Of a stretch of DNA of 64,000 bases, positions 40,097-51,196 are shown piece by piece; the first letter of the stretch is position 1; each line of letters opens with the position of its first letter. The translations under genes and the position numbers were made by a program. Where the stretch lies: positions 11,109-75,108 of the forward strand of contig UQJE01000003.1 of assembly GCA_900541345.1 (NCBI GenBank). Direction: 5' to 3'. The notes beneath the pieces were generated by a model. The model saw nothing but the letters and a program-made list of their open reading frames with translations. It had not been told where the DNA came from and made no database searches. Source of the stretch: an uncultured Blautia sp. (GTDB lineage: Bacteria; Bacillota; Clostridia; Lachnospirales; Lachnospiraceae).

Positions 40097-41323
40097 ATGA
40101 GAAAGCGTGCAGCAGCATTGTGTATGACAGCGGTGCTTGCAGTGACAGGGTTCGCAGGATGCAGCAGAGGAAGTGCTGAAGATAGGGAGCAAGTTCGTCT
40201 GATGGTCTGGTCTCCATCAGAAGACCAGTCAAAGGACAGCGGAGAATGGCTTCAGAATACGTGTGAGGATTTTGCGGATCTTCACCCGGAATGGGATATT
40301 ACTTTTGTGTACGGAGTTGCGGACGAGGCGACGGCTGCCACACAGGTAGCGCAGGACCCGGAGGCAAGTGCGGACGTATTTATGTATGCAAACGATACTC
40401 TGACGGTTATGACGGATGCAAATGCACTTGCGAAATTTGGCGGAAAATACAGAGAAGAAATTGAAGCTACAAACTCGGAGGAGGTACTTTCTTCTCTGAT
40501 TAAAGAAGACAATCTGTATGGGGTTCCGTTTACCACAAATACCTGGTTCATGTATTACGATAAGAGCGTTTTTTCAGAGGAAGATATTAAAAATCTGGAC
40601 ATTATGCTGGAAAAGGGAACGGTTGCGTTTCCGTTTATAAACTCCTGGTATCTTCCGGCATTTTATATTGGAAACGGCTGTACACTTTTCGGAGATGGGA
40701 CACAGGAAGATAAAGGTGTAGACTTTGGAGGGGAAAATGCAGTGGAGGTTACCGATTATCTTGTTGATCTTGCAGCAAATCCGAACTTTAAAATAGATGC
40801 AGACGGTTCCGGACTTGCAGGTCTTCGCGACGGAAGCATTTCAGCTATTTTTTCAGGTTCCTGGGATGCGAACGCAGTAAGGGAAGCTTTAGGAGAAAAC
40901 ATGGGTGTAGCTGCTCTTCCGATGTACACTCTAAATGGAGAGGAAAAGCAGATGATGTCTTACGCTGGTTCCAAGGCAATCGGTGTCAATCCTTACAGTA
41001 AGAATATGGTTCCTGCAGTGGAGCTTGCTGTATATCTTGGCTCGGCAGAAGCACAGCTTTCTCATTATAAACTGAGAAATGTGATTCCCTGTAATACAGA
41101 GCTTTTAAAAGATGCTGAAATTGCGGAAGATCCGCTTGTTATGGCGCAGAACGATACCTTTAATTATACATCTATTTTGCAGCCTTTCGTGGCAAAAATG
41201 AACAACTGCTGGGTTCCGGTGGAAAATATGGGAAAAGGAATCCGCAATAAGAGTGTGACACATGAAAATGCAAAAGAGCAGACAGAAGCGATGAACGAAG
41301 CAATGAACAGTGATGGAATCTGA
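40097..41323 (+). CDS. malE: Maltodextrin ABC transporter substrate-binding lipoprotein
   Basis: Extracellular solute receptor of 408 residues. Signal peptide with lipobox TGFAGC (Cys22) for lipid anchoring. The mature part has a type-1 sugar-binding protein layout: QVRLMVWSPSEDQSKDSGEW, DVFMYANDTLTVMTDANALA, GVPFTTNTWFMYYDKSVFSE, and GSWDANAVREALGENMGVAALPM, as in MalE/MdxE of Firmicutes. GGAGG precedes the ATG. First gene of the nine-gene maltodextrin operon. The nature of the ligand follows from the downstream enzymes. Confidence 0.9.
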   Translation: MRKRAAALCMTAVLAVTGFAGCSRGSAEDREQVRLMVWSPSEDQSKDSGEWLQNTCEDFADLHPEWDITFVYGVADEATAATQVAQDPEASADVFMYANDTLTVMTDANALAKFGGKYREEIEATNSEEVLSSLIKEDNLYGVPFTTNTWFMYYDKSVFSEEDIKNLDIMLEKGTVAFPFINSWYLPAFYIGNGCTLFGDGTQEDKGVDFGGENAVEVTDYLVDLAANPNFKIDADGSGLAGLRDGSISAIFSGSWDANAVREALGENMGVAALPMYTLNGEEKQMMSYAGSKAIGVNPYSKNMVPAVELAVYLGSAEAQLSHYKLRNVIPCNTELLKDAEIAEDPLVMAQNDTFNYTSILQPFVAKMNNCWVPVENMGKGIRNKSVTHENAKEQTEAMNEAMNSDGI

Positions 41324-41337
41324 TGAGGTGAAAGAAG

Positions 41338-42684
41338 ATGAAAGAGAAAGAAACCTGTATTGCCGCCATAAAAAACGGCGGAATTGAGACAAAGCTTTCC
41401 ATGTTTTTAATGGGCTTTGGAAATATTGTGCATAAGCAGAAAGTAAAAGGCCTTTTGTTTATGGCTGCAGAAATCGCATATATTGTATTTATGCTTGTAA
41501 ACGGCATTCATTTTATCAGTATGCTTGGCTCTCTTGGAAGTGTGCCGCAGAAAGAAGTGTGGGACGAGGCGCAGCAGGTATACCTTTATACGAAGGGAGA
41601 TCAGTCGGTGCTGATTCTTCTTTACGGCGTGGCAACGGTACTTTTGTCTCTCCTTATGGTATGGGGATGGAGAGGCGCTTTAAAAAGTGCGTATAAAGCA
41701 GAATATCTTGATAAAAAAGGATGCCATGTAAATACTTTTGCGGAGGATATAAAATCTCTTTTTAATGAGAATCTTCACAGACTTCTTATGACACCGCCTA
41801 TGATTTTTATTCTTGCGCTTACCATTCTGCCTCTTGTTTTTATGATTTGTATGGCATTTACAAATTACAGTAAGATTGGCAATCATTTGATGCTTTTTGA
41901 CTGGGTAGGTCTTGAAAACTTTAAGGCGCTGTTTGATTCTAACAGTATTTTGGGAAGTACCTTCTGGTCAGTTCTTGGATGGACTCTTGTGTGGGCATTT
42001 TTTGCAACCTTTACAAACTATATTTTCGGTATGATTCTCTCGCTTGTAATTAACAGAAAGGAAACACGGGCAAAGGGATTCTGGAGATTCTGTTTCGTTC
42101 TTTCCTGTGCAGTACCCATGTTCGTTTCCCTTCTTATTATGAGAACCATGCTTCAGCCAAATGGTGCAGTGAATGTACTCCTTCGAAACCTAGGTATCAT
42201 TGCTAAGGACGCAAGCCTTCCATTTTTTACAGACCCTACATGGGCGCGAGTGACAGTGATTATTATTAATATCTGGGTTGGCGTTCCTTATACCCTTCTT
42301 CAGCTTACCGGAGTGCTTCAGAATATCCCGGCAGAGCTTTATGAAGCTGCAAAAGTGGACGGTGCAAATGCTGTTCAGAGATTCTTTAAAATTACGCTTC
42401 CATATATGCTGTATGTGACAACACCGTACCTTATTGTAACTTTCACAGGAAATGTAAATAACTTTAATATTATTTATCTTTTGTCAGGAGGAGATCCTGT
42501 TACAGATTTATCCTCCGCAGCAGGAAAAACAGATTTACTTGTAACGTGGCTGTATAAGCTTACCATAGATAAGCAGTATTATAATATTGGTGCTGTTATC
42601 GGTATTCTTACCTTTATTATCTTGGCAGCAGGCGCGCTGCTGACCTACAGAAACAGTAAATCTTATAAGGAAGGAGAGTTTTAA
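41338..42684 (+). CDS. malF: Maltodextrin ABC transporter permease MalF
   Basis: Membrane subunit of 448 residues. An N-terminal extension with extra helices precedes the permease domain, as in MalF. The EAA loop that contacts the ATPase is ELYEAAKVDGANAVQRFFKI. Starts 14 bases after malE with AGGTGA, and ends 2 bases before malG. The ATP-binding subunit is not encoded here; a shared MsmX-like ATPase elsewhere is likely. Confidence 0.9.
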   Translation: MKEKETCIAAIKNGGIETKLSMFLMGFGNIVHKQKVKGLLFMAAEIAYIVFMLVNGIHFISMLGSLGSVPQKEVWDEAQQVYLYTKGDQSVLILLYGVATVLLSLLMVWGWRGALKSAYKAEYLDKKGCHVNTFAEDIKSLFNENLHRLLMTPPMIFILALTILPLVFMICMAFTNYSKIGNHLMLFDWVGLENFKALFDSNSILGSTFWSVLGWTLVWAFFATFTNYIFGMILSLVINRKETRAKGFWRFCFVLSCAVPMFVSLLIMRTMLQPNGAVNVLLRNLGIIAKDASLPFFTDPTWARVTVIIINIWVGVPYTLLQLTGVLQNIPAELYEAAKVDGANAVQRFFKITLPYMLYVTTPYLIVTFTGNVNNFNIIYLLSGGDPVTDLSSAAGKTDLLVTWLYKLTIDKQYYNIGAVIGILTFIILAAGALLTYRNSKSYKEGEF

Positions 42685-42686
42685 AC

Positions 42687-43550
42687 ATGGGAATCAAATC
42701 GGCAAAAAAGAAACGTTTTATCACAAATACAGCAGTTCATATTTCCCTTGGCATTTTAGCGGCTGTATGGGTGTTCCCCATTTTATGGGTCATCCTTACA
42801 AGCTTCCGTGCAGAAAAAGGTTCTTATGTGTCTACCTTTTTTCCTCAGGGATACACACTCGATAACTATATCCGGCTTTTTACAGATACTTCTATTTTAA
42901 ACTTCCCGAAGATGTTTGCGAATACGCTGATTATTGCAGTTTGTTCCTGTGTTCTGGCAACCTTTTATACGCTGGCTGTATCCTACTGTCTGTCAAGACT
43001 GAAATTCCGTCTTCGGAAACCTTATATGAATATGGCAATGATTTTGGGATTGTTTCCAAGCTTTATGTCCATAATTGCTGTTTACTTTATTTTAAAGGCT
43101 TTAGGTCTTACAGAGGGGAATCTGATTCGTGTTGCCTTGATCTTGTGTTATTCGGGCGGTGCAGGTCTTGGATTCCAGATTGCAAAAGGATTTTTTGATA
43201 CAATTCCTGTTGCTGTGGACGAAGCGGCAATTCTGGACGGCTGTACAAGATGGCAGATTTTTACAAAAATTACGCTGCCATTAAGTAAACCGATTATTGT
43301 ATATACAGTACTGACTGCATTTATGGCGCCGTGGCTTGATTTTATTTTTGCAAAGGTTATCTGCCGTGCAAACTCAGACCAGTATACGATTGCAATCGGT
43401 CTCTGGAAGATGCTGGAAAAAGAATATATTGACAGTTGGTATACAAGCTTTGCGGCTGGCGCAGTTCTGATTTCCATACCGATTGCTATTCTCTTCCTCT
43501 ATATGCAGAGATATTACGTGGACGGCGTGTCAGGAGCAGTAAAAGGCTGA
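42687..43550 (+). CDS. malG: Maltodextrin ABC transporter permease MalG
   Basis: Membrane subunit of 287 residues with six helices; EAA loop VDEAAILDGCTRWQIFTKIT and the conserved C-terminal VDGVSGAVKG of MalG proteins. AAGGAGAG before ATG 42687. Forms the channel with MalF. Confidence 0.91.
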   Translation: MGIKSAKKKRFITNTAVHISLGILAAVWVFPILWVILTSFRAEKGSYVSTFFPQGYTLDNYIRLFTDTSILNFPKMFANTLIIAVCSCVLATFYTLAVSYCLSRLKFRLRKPYMNMAMILGLFPSFMSIIAVYFILKALGLTEGNLIRVALILCYSGGAGLGFQIAKGFFDTIPVAVDEAAILDGCTRWQIFTKITLPLSKPIIVYTVLTAFMAPWLDFIFAKVICRANSDQYTIAIGLWKMLEKEYIDSWYTSFAAGAVLISIPIAILFLYMQRYYVDGVSGAVKG

Positions 43551-43569
43551 TAAAAGGAAGGGAGCAGTT

Positions 43570-45501
43570 ATGTTAAAGAGGCAGGAATTAAAAAGACTGT
43601 ATAACACTTCAGAATTTAAAGAGAAATATATAGATACAGAAAGAAAACAGGGGGCTGTATGTACGGAGGAAGGGACTTCCTTTCTCCTTTGGAGTCCTCT
43701 TTCTGAAAAAGCAGAGCTTCGTTTTTATAAGGAAGGAGAGGGTGGAGTCTCATTTTTTCAGACAGAGATGAAAAAAGAAGAAAAGGGAATGTGGTCTTAT
43801 GAAACAGCAGAAAATCTTCACGGAGTTTACTATGATTTCCGTACTATGACAGAGGGTGAGGAAACTGTTTTCGGGGACCCGTATGCAAAAGCCTGCGGGA
43901 TGAATGGAAAAAGAAGTATGGCTGTAGATTTAAAAGAGACAGACTCCGAAGGCTGGATGGAAGACAGACGCCCTGAAAAACAGGAAGAGACAGTAATTTA
44001 TGAGCTTCATATAAAAGAATTTTCCTGGGACGAGGCAGGTGGATTTTCGAAGGAAAACAGAGGAAAGTACCTGGCATTTACAGAAGAACATACAACCCTT
44101 AATAAAGATGGAGTGCATTTGACAGGCCTTGATTATCTGAAAAAACTTGGGATTACCCATGTGCAGATTATGCCGGCTTATGATTATGGTTCTGTAGATG
44201 AGAAAAATGAGGAAGAGTTTAACTGGGGATACGATCCGGTAAATTATAATGTGCCGGAAGGCTCTTATTCTTCTGACCCGAAACATGGAGAAGTGCGTAT
44301 CCGTGAATTTAAGGAAATGGTGCAGGCTCTTCATAGAAATGGTTTCCGGGTCATTATGGACGTGGTATATAACCATATGTATGACCTGGATTCTAATTTA
44401 AACAAGGCAGTTCCCTGGTATTATTTCCGTACTTACGAAAACGGGGGAATTTCCAATGGCTCTGCTTGCGGAAACGATATGGCAAGCGAGAGGGAAATGT
44501 GCGCTCAATATATTCTGGATTCTGTTCTTTACTGGGTGGAGGAGTATCATATTGACGGTTTCCGTTTTGACTTGATGGGGCTTCTTGATACAAAACTGAT
44601 GAACCGTATCCGAAAAGCGCTTGATGAAAAATACGGAAGGGGAGAGATTCTTCTTTTCGGAGAACCCTGGGCTGCAGATGATACTGCGTCTGAGGGAGAG
44701 GCTGTGATGGCTCTTAAAAAGAATGCGGCTCATCTTGATAAATATGTGGGTATGTTCTGCGATGATACAAGAGATGCTGTTAAGGGTCATGTGTTTGAGG
44801 GAGAAATCCCGGGCTTTGTAAATGGGGCGGAAAATATGGAAGAAAAAATCCTGAACAGCGTAAAAGCGTGGTGTACGAAAGAGACAGGAATTAAAGCGCC
44901 CTCTCAGGTAATCACGTACGTTTCTGCTCATGATAACTGGACGCTATGGGATAAGCTAGAGATCACAACACCGGACGAAAAGCGGAGAATGATGGAAAAT
45001 AAGCTGGCAGCAGCCATTTACATGACATGTCAGGGACATCTTTTTATGCTTTCCGGAGAGGAGTTTGCAAGAACAAAGGACGGACAGGAAAATACTTATA
45101 ACAGTTCCATTTCTTTAAACCGTCTGGACTGGAAGAGAGCGTATGAATATAAAGAACTCCGTATCTATTATGAAGGACTGATCGCTCTCAGAAAGCAGCT
45201 TCCCGGACTTTGCGACAAGTCGGAGACAGCAGGAAAGAGAGTTTTCGGTCGTTGGAAGAAAACGGGCGCTGTAGGCTTTTTTGTGGAAAATAAAAAAGAA
45301 GGAGAACATACTTTGTGGGACACTCTGTATATTATTTATAATGCCACAGAGGAAGAAGTACAAACTGCCCTTCCGAAAGGCGAGTGGGAAGTTCTTCTTA
45401 ATAAAGAAGACAGTTTTGCATGGAAAAAACAGAAAAAAGCAGAGAAAGCGACAGCTGCATCATTGAGCGCGCTTGTGCTTGGACGAAGAGGAAGCATATG
45501 A
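43570..45501 (+). CDS. pulA: Type I pullulanase (GH13_14), cytoplasmic
   Basis: Hydrolyses alpha-1,6 branch points of pullulan, limit dextrins and glycogen (643 residues, no signal peptide). An N-terminal CBM48-like domain (SFLLWSPLSEKAELRFY) precedes the barrel. The type I pullulanase signature NWGYDPVNYNVPEGSYSSDP is present, along with VIMDVVYNHMYD, the nucleophile Asp in IDGFRFDLMGLLD, the acid Glu in ILLFGEPWA and the third Asp in VSAHDNWTLWDK. Its stop overlaps the next gene's ATG. Being intracellular it acts on imported branched maltodextrins or stored glycogen. Confidence 0.93.
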   Translation: MLKRQELKRLYNTSEFKEKYIDTERKQGAVCTEEGTSFLLWSPLSEKAELRFYKEGEGGVSFFQTEMKKEEKGMWSYETAENLHGVYYDFRTMTEGEETVFGDPYAKACGMNGKRSMAVDLKETDSEGWMEDRRPEKQEETVIYELHIKEFSWDEAGGFSKENRGKYLAFTEEHTTLNKDGVHLTGLDYLKKLGITHVQIMPAYDYGSVDEKNEEEFNWGYDPVNYNVPEGSYSSDPKHGEVRIREFKEMVQALHRNGFRVIMDVVYNHMYDLDSNLNKAVPWYYFRTYENGGISNGSACGNDMASEREMCAQYILDSVLYWVEEYHIDGFRFDLMGLLDTKLMNRIRKALDEKYGRGEILLFGEPWAADDTASEGEAVMALKKNAAHLDKYVGMFCDDTRDAVKGHVFEGEIPGFVNGAENMEEKILNSVKAWCTKETGIKAPSQVITYVSAHDNWTLWDKLEITTPDEKRRMMENKLAAAIYMTCQGHLFMLSGEEFARTKDGQENTYNSSISLNRLDWKRAYEYKELRIYYEGLIALRKQLPGLCDKSETAGKRVFGRWKKTGAVGFFVENKKEGEHTLWDTLYIIYNATEEEVQTALPKGEWEVLLNKEDSFAWKKQKKAEKATAASLSALVLGRRGSI

Positions 45502-47462
45502 GATGGATTTACGGAAAACAGGACTGGAATACATTAAAACGCGGTCTTGAAAACAATTATCTTTTAACAAACGGTCTTGGAGGATTTTCTGCGCTTACTG
45601 TGACAGGGGCAGCATCAAGAAATGACCACAGTGTTTTTATGGCGTGTATGAAAGCTCCGAATCACCGTTACAATATGGTGCACCGTTTTTTTGAGCGTCT
45701 GTTTCTTGGAGATGAGGAAAAAATTCTTTCCACCCAGGAATTTGCAGACGGGCATATAGAGGACGGGTATCGTTATCTTTCTTCTTTTATATATGAGGAC
45801 ACACCTCTCTGGCGTTATCATGTAAATGGTGTATCCATTTCAAAAGAAATTGCCATGAAGTATGGAGAAAATACAGTGGCAATTTGTTATACCATAGAAA
45901 ACAGAGGGAAATGTAAGGTTTCATTTGAAGTGACTCCGTTTTTCCAGTTTGCAAAAAAGGGAGAGGATATGAAGCCGTCCCAGACCTTAGTGAAAAAAGG
46001 AAATCAGATTTTATCTGATGGAATGGCCCTTTTCTTTGAGACAAACGGAAATGTAACGGATACAGAGGAAAAAGAAGAAGTTTACTTTTATTCCTATGAC
46101 GTATGCGACGGAAGAAGGGAGACAGGACATGGAAAGGCAAATCATGTGATTTCTGTTTCTGCACAGCCGGGAGAAAAAGTAAAATTAAAACTTGTGTACT
46201 CTATGGAACAAAAATATCTGACAGAAGAGAAATGGCAGGATGCGGAAGAAATCATAAAAGAATATAAAGAGCGGAGACAGGCTCTTGTAAAAACAGCAGG
46301 TCTTTCAATGACGATGGCGCAGGAGCTTGTGAAAAGTGCAGACCAGTTTGTTTCCAGAAGAGAGTCCACAAACGGAAGCACTATTCTTGCAGGCTATCCG
46401 TTTTTTGAGGACTGGGGAAGAGATACCATGATTGCCCTTCCGGGTATCTGCATTTCTACAGGACAATATGATACGGCGAAGGAAATTTTAAGGACTTTCG
46501 CCTTAAACGAAAACAAAGGTCTGATGCCGAATCTTTTTCCGGAAGGTGGAAACGAGCCTCTTTATAATACAGCAGACGCAGCTCTTCTTTTTATTAACTG
46601 CATATATCTTTACTATGAAAAAACAGAAGATCTTGAGTTTGTAAAAGAAATGTATCCTGTTATGGAGCGTATTGTAAAAGGATATAAAGAGGGAACAGAT
46701 TTCGGAATCCATATGGATACAGACGGATTGATTCAGGCAGGAGAAGGACTCTGGCAGGTAACATGGATGGATGTGCGCGTGGGAGAAATCCTTCCCACAC
46801 CGAGACATGGAAAGCCGGTAGAAATCAATGCCTACTGGTATAATGCTCTTTGTATTATGGAAAAATTTGCCCGTATTTTAAATAGGGAATGGCAGGAAAA
46901 CGGATTAAAGGAACAGGTAAAAAAATCTTTTCTTCAGAAATTTTGGATGGAGAAGAGAGACTGCTTAAAAGACCTGGTATCCGGCACAGCGGCAGACGAA
47001 CAGGTTCGCTGCAATCAGATATGGGCAGTTTCTATGCCGTTTACCATGCTTACAAAGGAACAGGAAAAAGCAGTTGTAGAGACTGTGTTTGAGACGCTTT
47101 ATACCCCTTACGGTCTTAGAACTCTGGAAATGTCAGATAAAGAGTTTAAACCTGTCTATCAGGGAAAAATGGAAGAAAGAGATATGGCGTATCATCAGGG
47201 GACGGTGTGGACTTTCCCTCTGGGTGCATATTATCTTGCATATCTTAAGGTAAAAGATTACAATAAAGAAGCGAAGGAAACTGTAAAGGAACAGCTTGAA
47301 GTTATGGAAAGCGCCATGAGAGAAGGCTGTGTCGGACAGCTTCCGGAGATTTACGACGGAGAAAATCCTACAAGGTCAAAGGGGTGCTTTGCCCAGGCAT
47401 GGAGTGTGGGAGAAATCTTAAGAGTATATGAAGCCGTTGAAAAATGCGGAGATAAGGAGTAG
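45498..47462 (+). CDS. Glycogen debranching enzyme, amylo-alpha-1,6-glucosidase type
   Basis: Protein of 654 residues of the GDE family (N-terminal glycogen-debranching domain plus C-terminal (alpha/alpha)6 barrel, GH133). Visible segments: [60 protein letters not shown] followed by [16 protein letters not shown], and [22 protein letters not shown] 45498 overlaps the pullulanase stop (ATGA), so the two debranching enzymes are translationally coupled. Works with the phosphorylase that follows. Confidence 0.9.
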   Translation: MRWIYGKQDWNTLKRGLENNYLLTNGLGGFSALTVTGAASRNDHSVFMACMKAPNHRYNMVHRFFERLFLGDEEKILSTQEFADGHIEDGYRYLSSFIYEDTPLWRYHVNGVSISKEIAMKYGENTVAICYTIENRGKCKVSFEVTPFFQFAKKGEDMKPSQTLVKKGNQILSDGMALFFETNGNVTDTEEKEEVYFYSYDVCDGRRETGHGKANHVISVSAQPGEKVKLKLVYSMEQKYLTEEKWQDAEEIIKEYKERRQALVKTAGLSMTMAQELVKSADQFVSRRESTNGSTILAGYPFFEDWGRDTMIALPGICISTGQYDTAKEILRTFALNENKGLMPNLFPEGGNEPLYNTADAALLFINCIYLYYEKTEDLEFVKEMYPVMERIVKGYKEGTDFGIHMDTDGLIQAGEGLWQVTWMDVRVGEILPTPRHGKPVEINAYWYNALCIMEKFARILNREWQENGLKEQVKKSFLQKFWMEKRDCLKDLVSGTAADEQVRCNQIWAVSMPFTMLTKEQEKAVVETVFETLYTPYGLRTLEMSDKEFKPVYQGKMEERDMAYHQGTVWTFPLGAYYLAYLKVKDYNKEAKETVKEQLEVMESAMREGCVGQLPEIYDGENPTRSKGCFAQAWSVGEILRVYEAVEKCGDKE

Positions 47463-47466
47463 GAAT

Positions 47467-49728
47467 ATGGAAAAATTATTAGAGCAGATTTTACAGGAAA
47501 AATACGGAAAAAACATAAAAGAAGCGTCTGATGAACAGATTTATACAGCTCTTCTCATTCTTACAAAAGAAATAATGAAGGGAATGAAAAGAAATGAAGG
47601 AAAGAAAAAGCTTTACTATATTTCAGCAGAATTTTTAATTGGAAAGCTTCTTTCCAACAATCTGATTAACCTGGGACTTTTCCAGGAGACAAAAGAAGTT
47701 CTTGCAAAAAACGGACACGATATTACTGCCATTGAAGAGATAGAAAACGAGCCGTCTCTTGGAAACGGCGGTCTTGGACGTCTTGCAGCCTGCTTTCTTG
47801 ATTCCATTGCCACACTTGGCTTAAACGGAGACGGAGTAGGCCTCAATTACCATGATGGTCTGTTTCTTCAGAAATTTACAGACAACAAACAGAGGGAGGA
47901 GAAAAATCCGTGGATTACAGACAACAGCTGGCTGACAAAAACAGACGTAAGCTTTTCTGTTCCTTTTAAGGATTTCACCCTTCAGTCTGTATTATACGAC
48001 ATTGATGTTCCGGGATATAAAAACGGCTGCAATCGCCTTCATCTTTTTGATGTGGAGACTGTGGATGAAGGAATCATCAGAGATGGAATCCAGTTTGATA
48101 AAAAAGACATTGCGAAAAACCTGACCCTTTTCCTTTATCCGGATGACAGCGATGAGGCAGGACAGCTTCTTCGTATTTACCAGCAGTATTTTATGGTAAG
48201 CAACGCTGCACAGCTTATTTTAAGAGAAGCCCAGGAGAGAGGCGCGAATCTGTATCAGCTTTACGATTATGTGACGATTCAGATTAACGATACGCATCCG
48301 ACTATGGTAATTCCGGAGCTTATCCGCCTTCTTATGGAGAAAGGCTTTAATATGGATACAGCCATTGATGTAGTAAGAAAAACATGCGCGTACACAAACC
48401 ATACGATTCTTGCAGAAGCTCTGGAAAAATGGCCGATTTCCTATCTGGAACAGGTAGTTCCGCACCTTCTTCCGATTATTCGCGAGCTGGACAGCCGCGT
48501 GAGAAGAGATTTCCATGACGAACGTGTATACATCATCGATAAGCAGGACCGTGTACACATGGCACATATTGACATACACTTTGGATATGCGGTAAACGGC
48601 GTGGCAGCTCTTCACACAGAGATTCTCAAAGAATCGGAGTTAAAACCGTTTTACGATATTTATCCGGAGAAATTTAATAATAAAACAAACGGTATTACTT
48701 TCAGAAGATGGCTGCTTCACTGCAATCAGGAGTTAAGCGCATATATTGAGGAGCTGATTGGAGACGGATTTAAAGAAAACGCAATGGAGCTTGAAAAACT
48801 TCTTGCATATAAAGACGATGAAAAAGTTTTAAAACGTCTGATGGAGATTAAACATCACGCAAAAGAGCATTTAAGAGATTATTTGAAAGAAACACAGAAT
48901 GTGGAAATTAATGATGATTCTGTATTTGACATTCAGATTAAACGTCTCCACGAGTATAAGAGACAGCAGATGAATGCTCTTTATGCCATTTACAAATATA
49001 AAGAAATTAAAAAAGGTAATCTTCCAAAACGTCCGATTACCATGATTTTCGGAGCGAAGGCAGCGCCTGCTTATACCATTGCAAAAGATATTATCCATCT
49101 TCTTCTCTGTCTGCAGCAGCTGATTGACAATGACCCTGTAGTAAGCAAATACATGAAGCTTGTAATGGTGGAAAACTACAACGTGACAAAGGCAGAAAAA
49201 CTCATTCCTGCCTGCGATATTTCCGAGCAGATTTCCCTTGCATCAAAAGAGGCGTCAGGAACAGGAAACATGAAGTTTATGTTAAACGGTGCTGTGACAT
49301 TGGGAACAGAGGATGGTGCAAACGTGGAAATCCATCAGCTTGTAGGCGATGACAACATCTACATCTTCGGAAAGAAATCCGAGGAGGTTATTAAACTTTA
49401 CGAGGAGGCTTCCTACTGCTCAAAAGAGATTTACGATAATGATCCGCAGGTGGAGGAGCTTGTTGACTTTATTATCAGTAAAGAACTGATTCAGATCGGA
49501 GACCCGGTAAATCTTGGAAGACTTTATAAAGAAATCGTATCAAAAGACTGGTTTATGGCTCTTCTTGATGTAAAAGAATATATTCAGAAAAAAGAAGAGG
49601 TATTAAGAGACTACGAGGACGAAACTGCATGGGCAAAGAAAGCTCTTGTGAATATTGCAAAGGCAGGATTCTTCTCAGCAGACAGAACCATTGAAGAGTA
49701 CAACCGCGACATCTGGAAACTTGTATAA
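47467..49728 (+). CDS. glgP: Glycogen/maltodextrin phosphorylase
   Basis: Pyridoxal-phosphate enzyme of 753 residues that releases glucose-1-phosphate from alpha-1,4-glucan ends. Characteristic N-terminal [20 protein letters not shown] and [39 protein letters not shown], and the PLP-lysine region [19 protein letters not shown]. Slightly shorter than E. coli MalP (797). ATG 47467 follows AAGGAG; upstream codons overlap the previous gene. Role in this operon: degrading linear maltodextrin after debranching. Confidence 0.94.
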   Translation: MEKLLEQILQEKYGKNIKEASDEQIYTALLILTKEIMKGMKRNEGKKKLYYISAEFLIGKLLSNNLINLGLFQETKEVLAKNGHDITAIEEIENEPSLGNGGLGRLAACFLDSIATLGLNGDGVGLNYHDGLFLQKFTDNKQREEKNPWITDNSWLTKTDVSFSVPFKDFTLQSVLYDIDVPGYKNGCNRLHLFDVETVDEGIIRDGIQFDKKDIAKNLTLFLYPDDSDEAGQLLRIYQQYFMVSNAAQLILREAQERGANLYQLYDYVTIQINDTHPTMVIPELIRLLMEKGFNMDTAIDVVRKTCAYTNHTILAEALEKWPISYLEQVVPHLLPIIRELDSRVRRDFHDERVYIIDKQDRVHMAHIDIHFGYAVNGVAALHTEILKESELKPFYDIYPEKFNNKTNGITFRRWLLHCNQELSAYIEELIGDGFKENAMELEKLLAYKDDEKVLKRLMEIKHHAKEHLRDYLKETQNVEINDDSVFDIQIKRLHEYKRQQMNALYAIYKYKEIKKGNLPKRPITMIFGAKAAPAYTIAKDIIHLLLCLQQLIDNDPVVSKYMKLVMVENYNVTKAEKLIPACDISEQISLASKEASGTGNMKFMLNGAVTLGTEDGANVEIHQLVGDDNIYIFGKKSEEVIKLYEEASYCSKEIYDNDPQVEELVDFIISKELIQIGDPVNLGRLYKEIVSKDWFMALLDVKEYIQKKEEVLRDYEDETAWAKKALVNIAKAGFFSADRTIEEYNRDIWKLV

Positions 49729-49740
49729 GAGGTGTGGACT

Positions 49741-51186
49741 ATGAGAGAAACTGGAATTTTAATGCCGGTTTCTTCTCTCCCGTCCCGGACGGGAGTAGGA
49801 GAGCTGGGAAAAGAAACGTATACATTTCTTGATATTTTAAAGGAAGCAGGAGTAAAAATCTGGCAGGTTTTGCCTATGAATCCTCTTGGATATGGAAATT
49901 CCCCTTATCAGCCTTATTCCTCCTGTGCAGGGGACGAGCTTTATATAAGTTTAGAGCTTCTGTATGAAGAAGGGCTTTTAAAAGAGCTTCCTCCTTCTCA
50001 TCTTGAAAATGCAAAAAAAGTGGAATATGAAAAAGTACGGGCATGGAAAGAAGGATATTTAAGAGAAGCCTTTGAAAATTTTCAGGAGACAGAGGAATAT
50101 CATGAGTTTATTTCTGAGGAATGGGTGCGTTCCTATGGAATATTCCGCGCTTTAAAAAAAGAAAATGAAAACCGCTGCTGGAATGAGTGGAGAGAAGAGC
50201 ATAAAAACTGGAAGGGAGAAGCTTTATCAGAAGAAACAGAAAAAGAGGCTTCCTATCATATGTTTTTACAGTATGTATTTTTTTGCCAGTGGAAAAAGAT
50301 AAAGGAATATGCAAATAAAAACGGGATTCGCATTATGGGAGATGTTCCTTTTTATGTGGGAATTGATTCTGTTGATGTATGGGCAGGCAAAGAAAACTTC
50401 CTCCTTGGTGCAGATGGCAGACCAACTTTTATTGCAGGCGTTCCGCCGGATTATTTCAGTGCAGTAGGACAGAGATGGGGAAATCCGGTTTACGACTGGG
50501 AGTATCTGAAAAAAACAGGATATGATTTCTGGGTAAAGCGTATCGGATATAACAGCCGGCTTTTTGATTTGATTCGTATTGACCATTTTCGTGCTTTTGA
50601 TACTTTTTGGAAAATCCCGGCTTCCTGCCCAACGGCAGTGGAGGGAGAGTGGATAGAAGCGCCGGGTTACGAGGTGCTGGATACTTTAAAAAGAGAAGTT
50701 CCGGAGGCTCATCTTGTGGCAGAAGACCTTGGAGATTTACGTCCGGAGGTACTTACCTTAAAAGATCATTATGGATTAAAGGGAATGAAGATTCTTCAGT
50801 TCTCCATAGACACAAAAGGAAAATATGCAAGAGATACTTTTGAGGAAAAAGAAAATCTCATTATTTATACAGGAACCCATGACAACGATACCATTATGGA
50901 ATGGTATGGGAAAATGTCCTGCGCAGCAAAGAGAAAAATTCGTCGTTTCCTTAAAAAACAGGGAATTAAAACAGGTTCTGTAAAAGACAGGCTTCTTGCC
51001 TATACATGGAGAAGCAGAGCAGAGTATGCCATTATTCCGGCGGCGGATATTCTGGGGCTTGGAAAAGAGGCGCACTTAAATACGCCGGGAACTGTGGGAA
51101 GTCCCAACTGGGAATGGAGAATGACAGACATGAAGCGTCTGGCAGAGGAGCTTTATAAATATAAGAAGCAGATGACAGAAAGGTAA
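49741..51186 (+). CDS. malQ: 4-alpha-glucanotransferase (GH77, amylomaltase)
   Basis: Transfers maltosyl units between dextrins, making longer chains for the phosphorylase (481 residues). Motifs: LMPVSSLPSRTGVGELG, QVLPMNPLGYGNSPYQPYSS, RWGNPVYDWEYLKK, the nucleophile region DLIRIDHFRAFDTFW, acid Glu in LVAEDLGDL, and YTGTHDNDTIMEW. ATG 49741 is preferred to ATG 49732 since GAGGTG lies between them. All catalytic residues intact. Confidence 0.94.
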   Translation: MRETGILMPVSSLPSRTGVGELGKETYTFLDILKEAGVKIWQVLPMNPLGYGNSPYQPYSSCAGDELYISLELLYEEGLLKELPPSHLENAKKVEYEKVRAWKEGYLREAFENFQETEEYHEFISEEWVRSYGIFRALKKENENRCWNEWREEHKNWKGEALSEETEKEASYHMFLQYVFFCQWKKIKEYANKNGIRIMGDVPFYVGIDSVDVWAGKENFLLGADGRPTFIAGVPPDYFSAVGQRWGNPVYDWEYLKKTGYDFWVKRIGYNSRLFDLIRIDHFRAFDTFWKIPASCPTAVEGEWIEAPGYEVLDTLKREVPEAHLVAEDLGDLRPEVLTLKDHYGLKGMKILQFSIDTKGKYARDTFEEKENLIIYTGTHDNDTIMEWYGKMSCAAKRKIRRFLKKQGIKTGSVKDRLLAYTWRSRAEYAIIPAADILGLGKEAHLNTPGTVGSPNWEWRMTDMKRLAEELYKYKKQMTER

Positions 51187-51196
51187 GAGACAGCAG